From assembly GCF_016464385.1 (NCBI RefSeq), contig NZ_JADMLH010000002.1, forward strand, positions 635,334 to 699,333: a stretch of DNA of 64,000 nucleotides. The letters run 5' to 3'. This document shows, in pieces, positions 19,654 to 29,800 of this stretch (position 1 is its first letter; each line of letters begins with the position of its first letter). The position numbers were made by a program, and so were the translations under genes. The notes under the pieces are model-generated. The model saw only the letters and a list, made by a program, of their open reading frames with translations. It did not search any database and was not told where the DNA came from. The DNA comes from Nucisporomicrobium flavum (GTDB lineage Bacteria > Actinomycetota > Actinomycetes > Mycobacteriales > Micromonosporaceae).

Positions 19654-20640
19654 GTGACTTCTGACGCCTCCACCCCGGTCCGCAAGCGTGTGCTCCTCGC
19701 CAAGCCGCGGGGCTACTGCGCCGGTGTCGACCGCGCGGTGCAGACGGTCGAGGAGGCGCTCAAGCTCTACGGCGCCCCGGTCTACGTGCGCAAGCAGATC
19801 GTGCACAACAAGCACGTGGTGAGCACCCTCGAGGCCCGCGGTGCGATCTTCGTGGAGGAGAACGAGGAGGTCCCCGAGGGCTCGACCGTCGTGTTCTCCG
19901 CGCACGGCGTGGCCCCCGAGGTGCACGAGCAGGCCCGCGCGCGCAACCTCAAGGCGATCGACGCGACCTGCCCGCTGGTGACGAAGGTGCACCACGAGGC
20001 CCGCCGGTTCGCCGCCGAGGACTACGACATCCTGCTCATCGGCCACGAGGGGCACGAGGAGGTCATCGGCACCTCCGGCGAGGCCCCCGCGCACATCCAG
20101 CTGGTCGACGGCCCCGACGACGTCGAGAACGTGGTCGTGCGCGACCCGGCGAAGGTGGTCTGGCTGTCGCAGACGACGCTGAGCGTGGACGAGACCATGG
20201 AGACCGTCGCGCGGCTCAAGACGCGGCTGCCGCTGCTGCAGTCGCCGCCCAGCGACGACATCTGCTACGCCACTTCCAACCGGCAGCACGTGATCAAGGA
20301 GATCGCGCCGGAGTGCGACGTGGTCATCGTGGTCGGTTCGAGGAACTCGTCCAATTCCGTACGCCTCGTCGAGGTGGCCCTCGGTGCCGGTGCCCGCGCC
20401 GGTCACCTGGTGGACTACGCGTCCGAGATCCGGGACGAGTGGCTCGAGGGCGCGACGACGGTCGGCGTCAGCTCCGGCGCCAGCGTCCCGGACGACCTGG
20501 TCATGGACGTGCTGGCCCACCTCGGGGAGCGCGGGTTCGGCGAGGTCACCGAGTACACGACCGCGGAGGAACGGCTGACGTTCTCGCTCCCGCAGGAGCT
20601 GCGCCGCGACATGAAGGCCGCGGCGGCCGCCCGCTCCTGA
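19654..20640 (+). CDS. ispH: 4-hydroxy-3-methylbut-2-enyl diphosphate reductase
   Basis: A 328-residue iron-sulfur enzyme, the last step of the MEP isoprenoid pathway, forming IPP and DMAPP. The three cluster cysteines are present: Cys22 ([12 protein letters not shown]), Cys106 (DATCPLV) and Cys204 ([11 protein letters not shown]). The substrate residues in [12 protein letters not shown] are also intact. The GTG at 19654 lies 6 bases after TACCAT, a leaderless arrangement. It supplies precursor for the cis-prenyltransferase encoded at 7 kb. Identification is secure. Confidence 0.96.
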   Translation: MTSDASTPVRKRVLLAKPRGYCAGVDRAVQTVEEALKLYGAPVYVRKQIVHNKHVVSTLEARGAIFVEENEEVPEGSTVVFSAHGVAPEVHEQARARNLKAIDATCPLVTKVHHEARRFAAEDYDILLIGHEGHEEVIGTSGEAPAHIQLVDGPDDVENVVVRDPAKVVWLSQTTLSVDETMETVARLKTRLPLLQSPPSDDICYATSNRQHVIKEIAPECDVVIVVGSRNSSNSVRLVEVALGAGARAGHLVDYASEIRDEWLEGATTVGVSSGASVPDDLVMDVLAHLGERGFGEVTEYTTAEERLTFSLPQELRRDMKAAAAARS

Positions 20641-20663
20641 CGCTCAGAAGCGCGCCGGACAGC

Positions 20664-21452
20664 TCAGAAGTCGCCGCCGAAGTCGCCCCCGCCGAAGTCT
20701 CCGCCGCCCCAGTCCCCGCCGCCGCTGCCGCTGCCGAAGTCGGCGCCCTGGTCCGCGCCGCCGAAGTCGCCCGCCTGGACGTCGTCGCCGCCGAAGTCGT
20801 TCGCGGCGTCCTGGAAGCCGTCCTGGTAGCCGTCGCCGTACCCCATGTCGCCGAAGCCCGGTGACAGCAGCGCGTCGAAGATGAGCATGCCGCCGAGCAC
20901 ACCCGCCCCGGCGCCGAGCGCGGTCTTCCACACCGGCGTCGAATACCAGCCGGCCGGTACGGGACGGCCCTGCACCCGGCCGCCGGGGTAGTAGTAGGGC
21001 GTGTCCGCTCCGGGCTGCGGTCCGGCCTTGTACTGGTGCCCCTGCACGGTCACCTCGCGCTCGCGGGTGAGCTGGCCCGCCCCCTGCGAGCTCATCAGCG
21101 GCGGCAGGTCCGGGCCCGGGTCGAGACCCATCGCCGTACGGGCCGCGCGCACGTACGCCAGCCCTTCCAGCGCCGACTCCCGGGCCAGCTGGAACTGGCG
21201 CATCGAGCGGGCCTGCTGCAACTGTCCACCGGCGGCGTTGTAACGCTCCGACGCGTCGGCGAGCGCCTGCCGGGCCGCGGCGTCGTCGGCGTGCAGGTTC
21301 ATCACCTGACCGCCGAGCCGCTCGTACCAGCGCTGCGCCTCGGCGCGGGCGTCGTCGAGCTGCCGCTGCTCGCGGGCCGCGGTGCCCCGGCGCCACGCGA
21401 GGACCAGCGCCACCACGATCAGAACCAGGAACAGCAGCAGAAACACCTTCAT
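20664..21452 (-). CDS. Membrane-anchored protein with Gly/Asp/Phe-rich tail
   Basis: A 262-residue protein. Residues 1-20 form one transmembrane helix (MKVFLLLFLVLIVVALVLAW). Residues 25-110 are helical and charged, likely a coiled coil. After a Pro/Gly region and a second hydrophobic patch (about 185-205), the last ~45 residues consist of GGD/DFGG-type repeats rich in Gly, Asp, Phe and Trp. Similar Gly/aromatic tails close TPM-domain proteins, but no TPM domain was seen. Function unknown. It is transcribed divergently from rmuC. Confidence 0.7.
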   Translation of the reverse strand: MKVFLLLFLVLIVVALVLAWRRGTAAREQRQLDDARAEAQRWYERLGGQVMNLHADDAAARQALADASERYNAAGGQLQQARSMRQFQLARESALEGLAYVRAARTAMGLDPGPDLPPLMSSQGAGQLTREREVTVQGHQYKAGPQPGADTPYYYPGGRVQGRPVPAGWYSTPVWKTALGAGAGVLGGMLIFDALLSPGFGDMGYGDGYQDGFQDAANDFGGDDVQAGDFGGADQGADFGSGSGGGDWGGGDFGGGDFGGDF

Positions 21453-21505
21453 ATCTCGACGGTACCCGCGCCGGGAACGTCGTACGCCTCTGGCAAGCTC
21501 GCAGG

Positions 21506-22666
21506 GTGACCTTCTCGACGCTGGCCGTGGTGATCATCTGTCTGGCGGTGGGGGCCGCGCTGGGGTGGTTCGCCGCGCGGTTGCGCGCCGCCGCGGACAT
21601 CGCCCGGCTGGAGGCGACCGTGCAGGCCGGCAAGGACGGCGAGGAGCGCCTCGAGCAGTCGCTGCGGGCGCTGTCCTACGAGGCCACCGCCCAGTCGCAG
21701 GAGGCGGTCGCGCGCGCCGTCGCGCCGCTGCACGACATGCTGCGCCGCTACGAGCAGCGGGTCGGCGAGCTGGAACACGACCGGGTCGACGCGTACGCCG
21801 AGCTGCGCGAGCAGGTGCGCGCGATGGGCCTGGTCTCGGGCGAGCTGCGGACGGAGACGAAACAGCTGGTCGCCGCGCTGCGGGCGCCGCAGGTCCGGGG
21901 CCGCTGGGGTGAGCATCAGCTGCGCCGCATCGTCGAGGCCGCCGGGCTGCTGGAGCACTGCGACTTCGCCGAGCAGGTCACGTCCGCCACCGACCACCAG
22001 GGCGTACGCCCCGACATGGTGGTGCGCCTGCACGGCGGCCGGTCGGTGGTGGTGGACGCCAAGGCGCCGTTCGACGCGTACCTGTCGGCGATGGAGGCCC
22101 GCGACGAGCGCACCCGCGACACCCACCTGGACCAACACGCGAAGGTCCTGCGCGGGCACGTCGACGCACTGGCCGGCAAGGCGTACTGGACGGCGTTCGA
22201 CCAGACCCCGGACTTCGTGGTGCTGTTCGTGCCGGCCGACCCGTTCCTGGACGCGGCCCTGCAACGGGACGCGACGCTGATGGAGCACGCGTTCAGCCGC
22301 AACGTCGTGCTGGCCACCCCGGCCACCCTGGTGGCGTTGCTGCGCACGGTCGCGTATTCGTGGCGGCAGGAGGCGCTGGCCCGCAACGCCCTCGCGGTGC
22401 ACGGCCTGGCCCGCGAGCTGTACGGCCGCCTCGCCACGCTGGGCGACCACGTGGGCAAGCTGGGCGCGTCGCTGAGCGGTGCGGTGACGGCGTACAACCG
22501 CGCGGTCGGCTCGCTGGAGTCCCGGGTGCTGGTCAGCGCCCGCAAGCTCGCGGAGATGGGCGTGTCCGACGAGGAGCTGGCGGTCCCCGCGCAGGTCGAG
22601 CTCACGCCCCGCCAGCCGCAGGCCCCCGAGCTGCTCGACGAGTCCGGCTCCACACTGCTGCGTTAA
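21506..22666 (+). CDS. rmuC: DNA recombination protein RmuC
   Basis: A 386-residue protein. An N-terminal membrane anchor (residues 5-25) and a coiled coil (30-125) precede the RmuC nuclease-like domain, recognised by VRGRWGEHQLRRIVEAAGLLEHCDF, GVRPDMVVRLHGGRSVVVDAKAPFDAYL and FVVLFVPADPFLDAAL. RmuC limits recombination-associated rearrangements. The GTG at 21506 comes 6 bases after a CAAGCT box. The stop overlaps the convergent PH-like gene by 4 bases. Confidence 0.9.
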   Translation: MTFSTLAVVIICLAVGAALGWFAARLRAAADIARLEATVQAGKDGEERLEQSLRALSYEATAQSQEAVARAVAPLHDMLRRYEQRVGELEHDRVDAYAELREQVRAMGLVSGELRTETKQLVAALRAPQVRGRWGEHQLRRIVEAAGLLEHCDFAEQVTSATDHQGVRPDMVVRLHGGRSVVVDAKAPFDAYLSAMEARDERTRDTHLDQHAKVLRGHVDALAGKAYWTAFDQTPDFVVLFVPADPFLDAALQRDATLMEHAFSRNVVLATPATLVALLRTVAYSWRQEALARNALAVHGLARELYGRLATLGDHVGKLGASLSGAVTAYNRAVGSLESRVLVSARKLAEMGVSDEELAVPAQVELTPRQPQAPELLDESGSTLLR

Positions 22667-23202
22667 CGCATCCGGCGGGCCAGTTCGCGGCGCAGGGCGC
22701 GCGGGCCCGGCCATACCTGGGTCAGGTCGGCGGTGAAGCTGGGGGAGCCGTCCTCCTCGTCGTGCAGCGCCGGCCAGCCGTCGTCGCCCTCGGCGATCGG
22801 GTGGACGCGGTCCAGGTCGACCGGTGTCACGTCGAGGACCGTACGCAGGCCGCTGCGGCGTACCACCACGTGGTCGATGTCCGGCCAGGCCAGCAGCACC
22901 GGGTCGCTGCCCTCGGAGGCCAGCTCCAGCCCGCCCGAGGAGGCGCGTACCCAGGTGCGCAGCGCGGACCGGGAAGTGAGGGCGTACCCGCCGGCGACGA
23001 TCGTGCCGATCACCGCGGCCTGCGCGGCCGTCGACCACCAGGGTTCCCGTGCCGCCCCGAGCAGATACGCCACCAGCGGCGACACCGACACGTACGCCAC
23101 GAACAGCACGGCGAACATGACCGTGAACGTGCGCCACGGTGACGACCGGAACAGCACGGCGTCGTCGGCGGGCGCCTCGACCGCTTCAGGGGGGACCGAC
23201 AT
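22663..23202 (-). CDS. PH-like membrane protein
   Basis: A 179-residue protein with two membrane helices (about residues 25-50 and 58-80) followed by a soluble domain resembling bacterial PH domains (LRTWVRASSGGLELASEGSDPVLLAWPDIDHVVVR). It ends tail-to-tail with rmuC (4-base overlap). No specific role can be assigned; the similarity to PH domains is judged from pattern only. Confidence 0.65.
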   Translation of the reverse strand: MSVPPEAVEAPADDAVLFRSSPWRTFTVMFAVLFVAYVSVSPLVAYLLGAAREPWWSTAAQAAVIGTIVAGGYALTSRSALRTWVRASSGGLELASEGSDPVLLAWPDIDHVVVRRSGLRTVLDVTPVDLDRVHPIAEGDDGWPALHDEEDGSPSFTADLTQVWPGPRALRRELARRMR

Positions 23203-23259
23203 GCCTCCATGCTGCCGTGCCGAGCGCGTCCTGAGGTCCGCATTCGGCGAAGGAGAGGC

Positions 23260-24189
23260 TCAAGGAGCCGGGCGCAGGACGACCTTTCCGAGGTTGGCGC
23301 GGGCCTCGATCACCGCGTGCGCGGCCGTCGCCTCGGCCAGCGGGAACTCGGCGTGCACCACGGGACGCAGCTCGCCCGCCTCGAGCAGCCGCCACAGAGT
23401 GGCCTCGTGCTCGTCGTACCGGGCGCGGTGGGTCGCCGCGAACTGGCGCATGGTCATGCCGGTGATGGTCTTGGCGCCGGCCAGCAGCTCGTACGCCGGC
23501 ACCGTCCCGCCCCCGGAATTGAAGAAGACGAGCCGCCCGCCCGGCGCGAGTGCTCCCACGAACGCCGGGAGCAGGTCCCCGCCGACCGCGTCGAGCACCA
23601 CGTCGACCTTGCCGGCCAGCCCGGGCAGCTCCGCGTACGTGACGGCTTCGTGGGCGCCGAGCGACCGCACGAAGTCCACCTTCTCCGGCGACCCGACCGC
23701 CGCGACGACCCGGCGGGACCGCGACAACTGGACCAGCAGGTGGCCCACGCCGCTCGCGGCCCCGGTGATCAGCACCGACTCGTCCGGCCGCAGCGCCGCG
23801 GTGTGCAGGGCGGCGAGCGCGACGTGCCCGCTGCGTACCAGCGAGACCGCCTGGACCGCGGTGGCGCCCGGCGGGATCCGCGACGCCATCATCGCGGGGG
23901 CCACGGCCAGATCCGTGTACGAACCCGAGAACGTCAGCGACGTGACGCGGTCCCCGGGCGCGAAGTCGTCGACGCCGGGCCCGACCGCCACGACCGGCCC
24001 GGCCACCTCGCCGCCCAGCACGCCGGGCAGCGGGGTGGCCGGGTCACGCGTGGCCCGTACGGACGGGAGCGTGACCCCGATCGCCTCGACCCGGATCAGC
24101 AGCTCACCCGGGCCCGGGGTGGGATCCGGCGCACTCTCGTGCACCAGCACCTCGGGCCCGCCGTGCGAGTGGTAGGTGACGCGGCGCAT
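23260..24189 (-). CDS. Zinc-independent alcohol dehydrogenase/quinone oxidoreductase (MDR family)
   Basis: A 309-residue NAD(P)H-dependent oxidoreductase. An N-terminal GroES-like domain (residues 1-115, with PGPGELLIRVEAIGV and GVLGGEVAGPVVAVGPGV) is followed by a Rossmann domain with SVLITGAASGVGHLLVQLSRSR. The structural and catalytic zinc ligands of true alcohol dehydrogenases are missing, placing it with quinone oxidoreductases. The gene begins 1 base after the valS stop codon on the same strand, so it is probably co-transcribed with valS, an unusual partner. Confidence 0.85.
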   Translation of the reverse strand: MRRVTYHSHGGPEVLVHESAPDPTPGPGELLIRVEAIGVTLPSVRATRDPATPLPGVLGGEVAGPVVAVGPGVDDFAPGDRVTSLTFSGSYTDLAVAPAMMASRIPPGATAVQAVSLVRSGHVALAALHTAALRPDESVLITGAASGVGHLLVQLSRSRRVVAAVGSPEKVDFVRSLGAHEAVTYAELPGLAGKVDVVLDAVGGDLLPAFVGALAPGGRLVFFNSGGGTVPAYELLAGAKTITGMTMRQFAATHRARYDEHEATLWRLLEAGELRPVVHAEFPLAEATAAHAVIEARANLGKVVLRPAP

Positions 24190-24190
24190 G

Positions 24191-26722
24191 TCAGAACGCG
24201 CAGGCGATGACGAGCTCCGGCGTCCGGTCCGGGAGCATGTCGAGCTTGCCGATCCGCCCGGCCGAGCGCAGGTCGCCCTCCACCAGCGCGAGCCGGTCGA
24301 GCAGCGCGGCCGGTCCGAGCGCCTCGGCGAGCGGGATTTCGGCCTTCATCGACAGCTTGCGGTCCGACTTGGCCCGGCGGACCTGGCGCAGCGCGTCGCC
24401 GGCCAGGTCCAGCAGGGTCGCGTCACCGTCCGGCGCGACGCGGGTGAGCTCGTACTTGGTCGGCCAGGTCGCGCGGTGCACCGAGCCGTAGCGCCACCAC
24501 GACCACACCTCCTCCGTCACGTACGGCAGGAACGGCGCGAACAACCGCAGCAGCACCGAAAGCCCGGCAGCGAGCGCCGCCCGCGCGGAGTCGGCACCCG
24601 GCCCCTCCCCGTACGCCCGGTCCTTGACGAGCTCGATGTAGTCGTCGCAGAACGTCCAGAAGAACGCCTCGGTCGTGGTGAGCGCGGTCGTGTGGTCGTA
24701 CGCGTCGAACGCCGCCGTCGCCTCCTCGACCACCGTGGCGAGCCGGGCGAGCATGGCCCGGTCGAGGTCCGCCGTGACCGGCTGCCGCAGCGCGTCGGCG
24801 GCGCCCAGCCCGAGCGCGAAGCGCGAGGCGTTGAGCAGCTTGGTCGCGAGCCGTCGCCCCACCTTGATCTGCGCCGGGTCGAACGCGAGATCGGCGCCCG
24901 GGCGCCCGTTGGCGGCCCAGTAGCGCACCGAGTCGGAGCCGTGCTGCACGAGCAGGTCCATCGGCGTGACCACGTTGCCCTTGGACTTGGACATCTTCTT
25001 GCGGTCCGGGTCGAGGATCCAGCCGGACTGCACCGTCGTCGACCAGGGCAGCGCACCGTGCTCGAAGTGGGCGCGGACCACCGAGTAGAACAGCCAGGTA
25101 CGGATGATCTCCTGACCCTGCGGCCGCAGGTCCATCGGGAAGACCCGCCGGAACAGGTCCTCGTCGGTGCCCCAGCCGCCGACGATCTGCGGGGTCAGCG
25201 ACGACGTCGCCCAGGTGTCCATGACGTCCGGGTCCGCCGTGAAGCCGCCCGGTACGTCGCGCTGGGACTCGTCGAAGCCCGGCGGACACTCCGAGGAAGG
25301 GTCGACCGGCAACGCCGAAACGTCCGGTATGAGAAGCTGTCCGTGGTCCGGCTCGCCAGCGTCGTCGAGCCGGTACCACACGGGGACCGGCACCCCGAAG
25401 AAGCGCTGCCGGCTGATCAGCCAGTCGCCGGTGAGCCCGGCGACCCAGTGCTCGTACCGGTGCCGCATGTGCGCCGGCAGCCAGCGCAGCTGCCGCCCCC
25501 GTTCCTGCAGCTCGTCGCGGAGATGCTCGTCGCGGCCACCGTTGCGGATGAACCACTGGCGGCTCGTGACGATCTCCAACGGGGAGTCGCCGCGCTCGTA
25601 GAATTTGACCGGGTGCGTGATCGGCCGCGGCTCGCCCAGCAGGTCGCCGGCCTCCTCGAGCAGCCGCACGACCTCCCGCCGGGCCGCGTTGACGGTGAGG
25701 CCTGCGAACTGGGCGTACGCCGCCGCGGGCACGCCGTCGGGGCGGTCCGGCAGGAACCGGCCGTCGCGGCCGAGCACCACGCGGGTGGGCAGGTCCAGGT
25801 CGCGCCACCAGATGACGTCGGTCAGGTCGCCGAATGTGCAGACCATGGCTATGCCCGTACCCTTGTCCGGCTCGGCGAGGGCGTGCGCGTGCACCGGGAC
25901 CTCGACGTCGAACAGCGGGGTGCGCACGGTCTTTCCGACCAGCGGATGCCCGGGGTACGTGACCAGCGCGACGCAGGCCGGCAGCAGCTCGGGCCGGGTC
26001 GTGTCGATCTCGACCGGCCCGTCCGGCCCGTGGAACCGCAGCCGGTGGTACGCGCCGGGCCGCTCCCGATCCTCGATCTCGGCCTGCGCGACGGCCGTGC
26101 GGAACCCGACGTCCCACAGCGTCGGCGCCTCCGACGTGTACGCCTCCCCGCGCGCGAGATTGTCGAGGAAAGCCCGCTGCGACACCGCCTGAGCCTTGGC
26201 GCCGATCGTCGTGTACGTCATCGCCCAGTCGACGGACAGCCCGAGCCGCCGCCACAACGCCTCGAACGCCTTCTCGTCCTCGACGGTCAGCCGGTTGCAC
26301 AGCTCGACGAAGTTACGCCGCGACACCGCCACCGCGGGCTTCGGCGGAGTCTGCGGCGGCTGCCACTGCGGGTCGTACGGCAGCGACGGGTCGCAGTAGA
26401 CCCCGTACACGTTCTGCACCCGCCGCTCGGTGGGCAGCCCGTTGTCGTCCCACCCCATCGGATAGAAGACGGTCTTCCCGCGCATCCGCTGGAACCGCGC
26501 CACGGTGTCCGTGTGCGTGTACGAGAACACGTGCCCCATGTGCAGCTCGCCCGATACGGTCGGCGGAGGCGTGTCGATCGCGTATACGTCGGCCCGCTCC
26601 TTCGAGCGGTCGAACGCATACGTGCCCTCCTCCTGCCAGCGGCGCGCCCACTTGTCCTCGAGCCCGTCCAGCGACGGCCGCTCGGGCAGACCGGCGCGCG
26701 CGGTCCTTCCCGTATCAGTCAT
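24191..26722 (-). CDS. valS: Valine-tRNA ligase
   Basis: An 843-residue class I aminoacyl-tRNA synthetase that charges tRNA-Val. The HIGH-type motif is HMGH (61-64) and the KMSKS motif is intact (about 575-579). The editing (CP1) domain contains DTTRPELLPACVALVTYPGHPL, and the DWLISRQRFFGVPVPVW block is typical of ValRS. It ends without the long C-terminal coiled-coil arm seen in many bacterial ValRS enzymes. ATG at 26722; the frame stays open further upstream to 28660 only because it is antisense to the LamG gene. A quinone oxidoreductase gene follows after 1 base. Confidence 0.94.
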   Translation of the reverse strand: MTDTGRTARAGLPERPSLDGLEDKWARRWQEEGTYAFDRSKERADVYAIDTPPPTVSGELHMGHVFSYTHTDTVARFQRMRGKTVFYPMGWDDNGLPTERRVQNVYGVYCDPSLPYDPQWQPPQTPPKPAVAVSRRNFVELCNRLTVEDEKAFEALWRRLGLSVDWAMTYTTIGAKAQAVSQRAFLDNLARGEAYTSEAPTLWDVGFRTAVAQAEIEDRERPGAYHRLRFHGPDGPVEIDTTRPELLPACVALVTYPGHPLVGKTVRTPLFDVEVPVHAHALAEPDKGTGIAMVCTFGDLTDVIWWRDLDLPTRVVLGRDGRFLPDRPDGVPAAAYAQFAGLTVNAARREVVRLLEEAGDLLGEPRPITHPVKFYERGDSPLEIVTSRQWFIRNGGRDEHLRDELQERGRQLRWLPAHMRHRYEHWVAGLTGDWLISRQRFFGVPVPVWYRLDDAGEPDHGQLLIPDVSALPVDPSSECPPGFDESQRDVPGGFTADPDVMDTWATSSLTPQIVGGWGTDEDLFRRVFPMDLRPQGQEIIRTWLFYSVVRAHFEHGALPWSTTVQSGWILDPDRKKMSKSKGNVVTPMDLLVQHGSDSVRYWAANGRPGADLAFDPAQIKVGRRLATKLLNASRFALGLGAADALRQPVTADLDRAMLARLATVVEEATAAFDAYDHTTALTTTEAFFWTFCDDYIELVKDRAYGEGPGADSARAALAAGLSVLLRLFAPFLPYVTEEVWSWWRYGSVHRATWPTKYELTRVAPDGDATLLDLAGDALRQVRRAKSDRKLSMKAEIPLAEALGPAALLDRLALVEGDLRSAGRIGKLDMLPDRTPELVIACAF

Positions 26723-26797
26723 GGGCAAAGGGTAGAGGTGCGGCGTGGGCCGGGCTACGGAGTTCGGAGATGCGGGAATCCGGGACATCGATCGCTG

Positions 26798-26827
26798 TTG
26801 ACACTTTCCTGAAAGAAACCTTAAAGT
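26798..26827 (+). promoter_or_regulatory. Promoter of the LamG/RHS locus with palindrome
   Basis: TTGACA (26798-26803) and TAAAGT (26822-26827) are separated by 18 bases, a near-consensus sigma-70 promoter; ATG 26843 follows 15 bases later. The spacer contains the inverted repeat CTTTC-CT-GAAAG (about 26804-26815), a possible repressor site. Confidence 0.6.
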
Positions 26828-26842
26828 TTGCCCGCTGCACTC

Positions 26843-29800
26843 ATGATCACGGGGGTTGTTAGGCATGCGTCGGTGAACTGTGCCCGGAATCGCGTAACTC
26901 TGTATCGGCTCGTCGCCCTTTCGGCGGCCGCGACGATGTTCTGCTCGTCTGCTCTGGTCGTGTCGGACCCAGCCACGGCGTCGCCCGCCGTCTCGGCGCT
27001 GGACAAGCCCGCCGGGCCGAAGGAACGGTCCACCGAGTCCGAAGCGGTCGCCGTCGCCGCCGCGACCTCCTCCCGGGTGGAGGTGACCAGCGCGCGTTCC
27101 GAGACCACCCAGGTCTTCGCCGAGCCCGACGGGCACCTGACTTTCGAGGCGACCGCGGTTCCGCATCACGTCCGGCGCGACAACGGTGAATGGGCGGCGG
27201 TCAACCTCGACCTGCGCGAGGCGTCCGACGGAACCCTGCGCCCGATCGCGTCCGTGGCCGACGTGCGGTTCTCCGGCGGCGGCACCGAGGACCCGCTGGT
27301 CACCCTCGTGAAGGACGATCACCGGCTGACGATCGGCTGGCCCGGGCGCCTGCCCGAACCCGAACTGCTCGGTGACGCCGCCAAGTACGCCGAGGTCTTC
27401 CCCGATGTCGACCTGATCGTGCACGCCACCGATACCGGCTTCGCGCACGTCCTCGTCGTCAAGACGCCGCAGGCCGCCGCGGACTCGCGGGTCCGGCAGA
27501 TCCGCTACGACCTCGGTGGCGACGCGGCGTTCCAGGCTCGCGAGGACGGTGGGCTCGCGGCGATCGCCGGTGACACCGTGCTCGCGGCCGCCACCGAAGC
27601 CGTCATGTGGGACTCCCAGCAGCGCCCGGCGAAGCAGCCCGCCGGCGGCACTGCGCGTGCCCAGCAGCAGGCAGTACTCGACGGGGCGGACCTCGACGGT
27701 TCGACCGCGAAGGCCCCGGGCGACGCCGCGGCCGTCGCTCCGGTGTCGGTCGGCATCGAGAACGAAGACCTCGTGCTGCGTCCCGACGCCGCCATGCTCG
27801 CCGCGCCGGCGACCGCGTTCCCGCTGTACATCGATCCCGCGTGGTCCACCGGCAAGAAGCGGTGGGCGTACGCCACGAACAACAACGGGAACAACACCGA
27901 CGTCTCGGTGGCCCGGGTCGGCAAGGACCCGGAGGGCAGCCGTACCTATCGGTCCTTCTTCGAGTTCCCGACGACCTTCCTCAAGAGCAAGCACGTCGAG
28001 TCCGCGTACGTGCAGATGGAACTCGACCATTCGGCGTCCTGTGAAGAGACCTGGACGCACATGTACGCGACCGGAAGCATCGCGTCGACTCCCCGGACCA
28101 AGTGGAGTCCGAAGTTGACGACGTGGCTGGCTGCCACGGCGTCGCGTGCCCCCGAGGGTTCGGGGTGCGACGGCAAGGGCGACCAGGTGGTCAACTTCCC
28201 CGCCGACGTCAAGGCCCATCCCGAGGTCACGAACAAGCTGCAGAGCATCGCCAAGAACGGCACGTCCACGGTCACCATGGGGTTCTGCGCCTGCAACGCG
28301 GACGGCGATTACGAGTCGTCGTGGGATCGCTGGAAGAAGTTCTTCCCGAGCAAGGCCAAGCTGATCGTCGACTACGCCAGCCCTCCGGGAAAGCCCACCA
28401 AGCTGAAGATCTCCGGCTTCACGTGTCCCACGTCGGGATACGTATCCATCGGCACGGCGGAGCCGACGCTGTACGCCGTCTATCCGGATGCCGACGTGAA
28501 GGACAACCAGGTCATCTCCGTCAAGTGGGAGTGGGTCGAGGTGCCCGCGAACGGGTCGATCACCGACTCGACCCCCCGCAGGACCGCCCCGGCGGGGAAG
28601 ACGGTCCCGGCCGGCGACGGCCAGACCAGCAACAAACTCATCGGGGCTTTGAAGGACCACAAGTACGCGGTACGGACGCAGGCGAAGGACCCCAAGCCGT
28701 ACGAGATCTCCGGATCGTGGTCGTCATGGTGCTTCTTCAAGGTCGACACGACCGTGCCGAAGCCGCCTGAGTTGATCGTCAAGGCGAGTCCGACGCTTCC
28801 CGGCACGCCTGCGACCGTCACGCTGAACTCGACGAACAAGGACGTCGTGAAGTTCGCGTACGGCTGGGACGACACCCCGCTGCGGACCGTCAACGCCACC
28901 GGCACCACGACCAAGACCGCGACGGTCTCGCTCACGGCGCCGCGGTACGGGGGCCTGACCTTCTACGCGTACGCCATCGACGTCACGCAGAACGAGGGCA
29001 ACAACGCGGAGGTCGAATTCACCGTCGGCCGGCCGAGCGAGGCGTTCGCCCGCTGGAAGCTGGAGACGTATCCGCTGGTCGACGCGGCGAAGGCGATGGC
29101 CGACGCCAACCCCGCCGCCAAGGGCGACACTCCGCTGCAGGTGGAGCCGGGTGCAGCCGATGTCACGTGGGCTGCCGACGCGCATCTGCTCGGCGGGACG
29201 GCTGCCTCATTCGACGCCGGCGCCGGCGCTCCCTACGGCGCTGCGAAGGCAGCGGTTTCCCTCGACACGTCGAAGTCCTTCAGCGTCGCCGCCTGGCTGC
29301 GGCTCGGTGACGCCGACAAGTACCGTACGGCCGTCTCCAAGGACGGCACCGCGATGAGCGTGTTCCGCCTGCAGTACCGTACCGACAAGAAGGCCTGGTG
29401 TTTCACCCTCCGGGCCAAGGACGTCGAGGACGCGGAGCTTGCCATGGCGTGCTCCGCCTCCGCGGTCGTCGGGAAGTGGACGCACGTCGCTGGGGTCTAC
29501 GACGACGCCGAGCTGAAGCTGAAGCTGTACGTGGACGGCGTCCTCGTGTCCGACCTGACGCCGCCCGCGAGCTGGGTGAGCACTTGGGCCGGCGGCTGGA
29601 ACGCCACGGGATCCGTCGTCGTCGGCCGCGCGACGGACTCGAAGTACTCCGGCCCCCTCGACTACTTCCGCGGCGAGATCTCCGACGTGCAGCTGTTCGA
29701 CCGCGTTCTGGTGGCCGCCGACCTGCTCGGCCAGCGTGCCGACGACCAGAACTCCAACGGGGTCGACGAGCCGGGCATCATGAAGCCGGTCCAGGTCGGC

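Noticed and set aside
26723..28660. N-terminal extension of valS to 28660
   Set aside because: The frame is open only because it is antisense to the LamG gene; the ValRS fold begins at the ATG at 26722.
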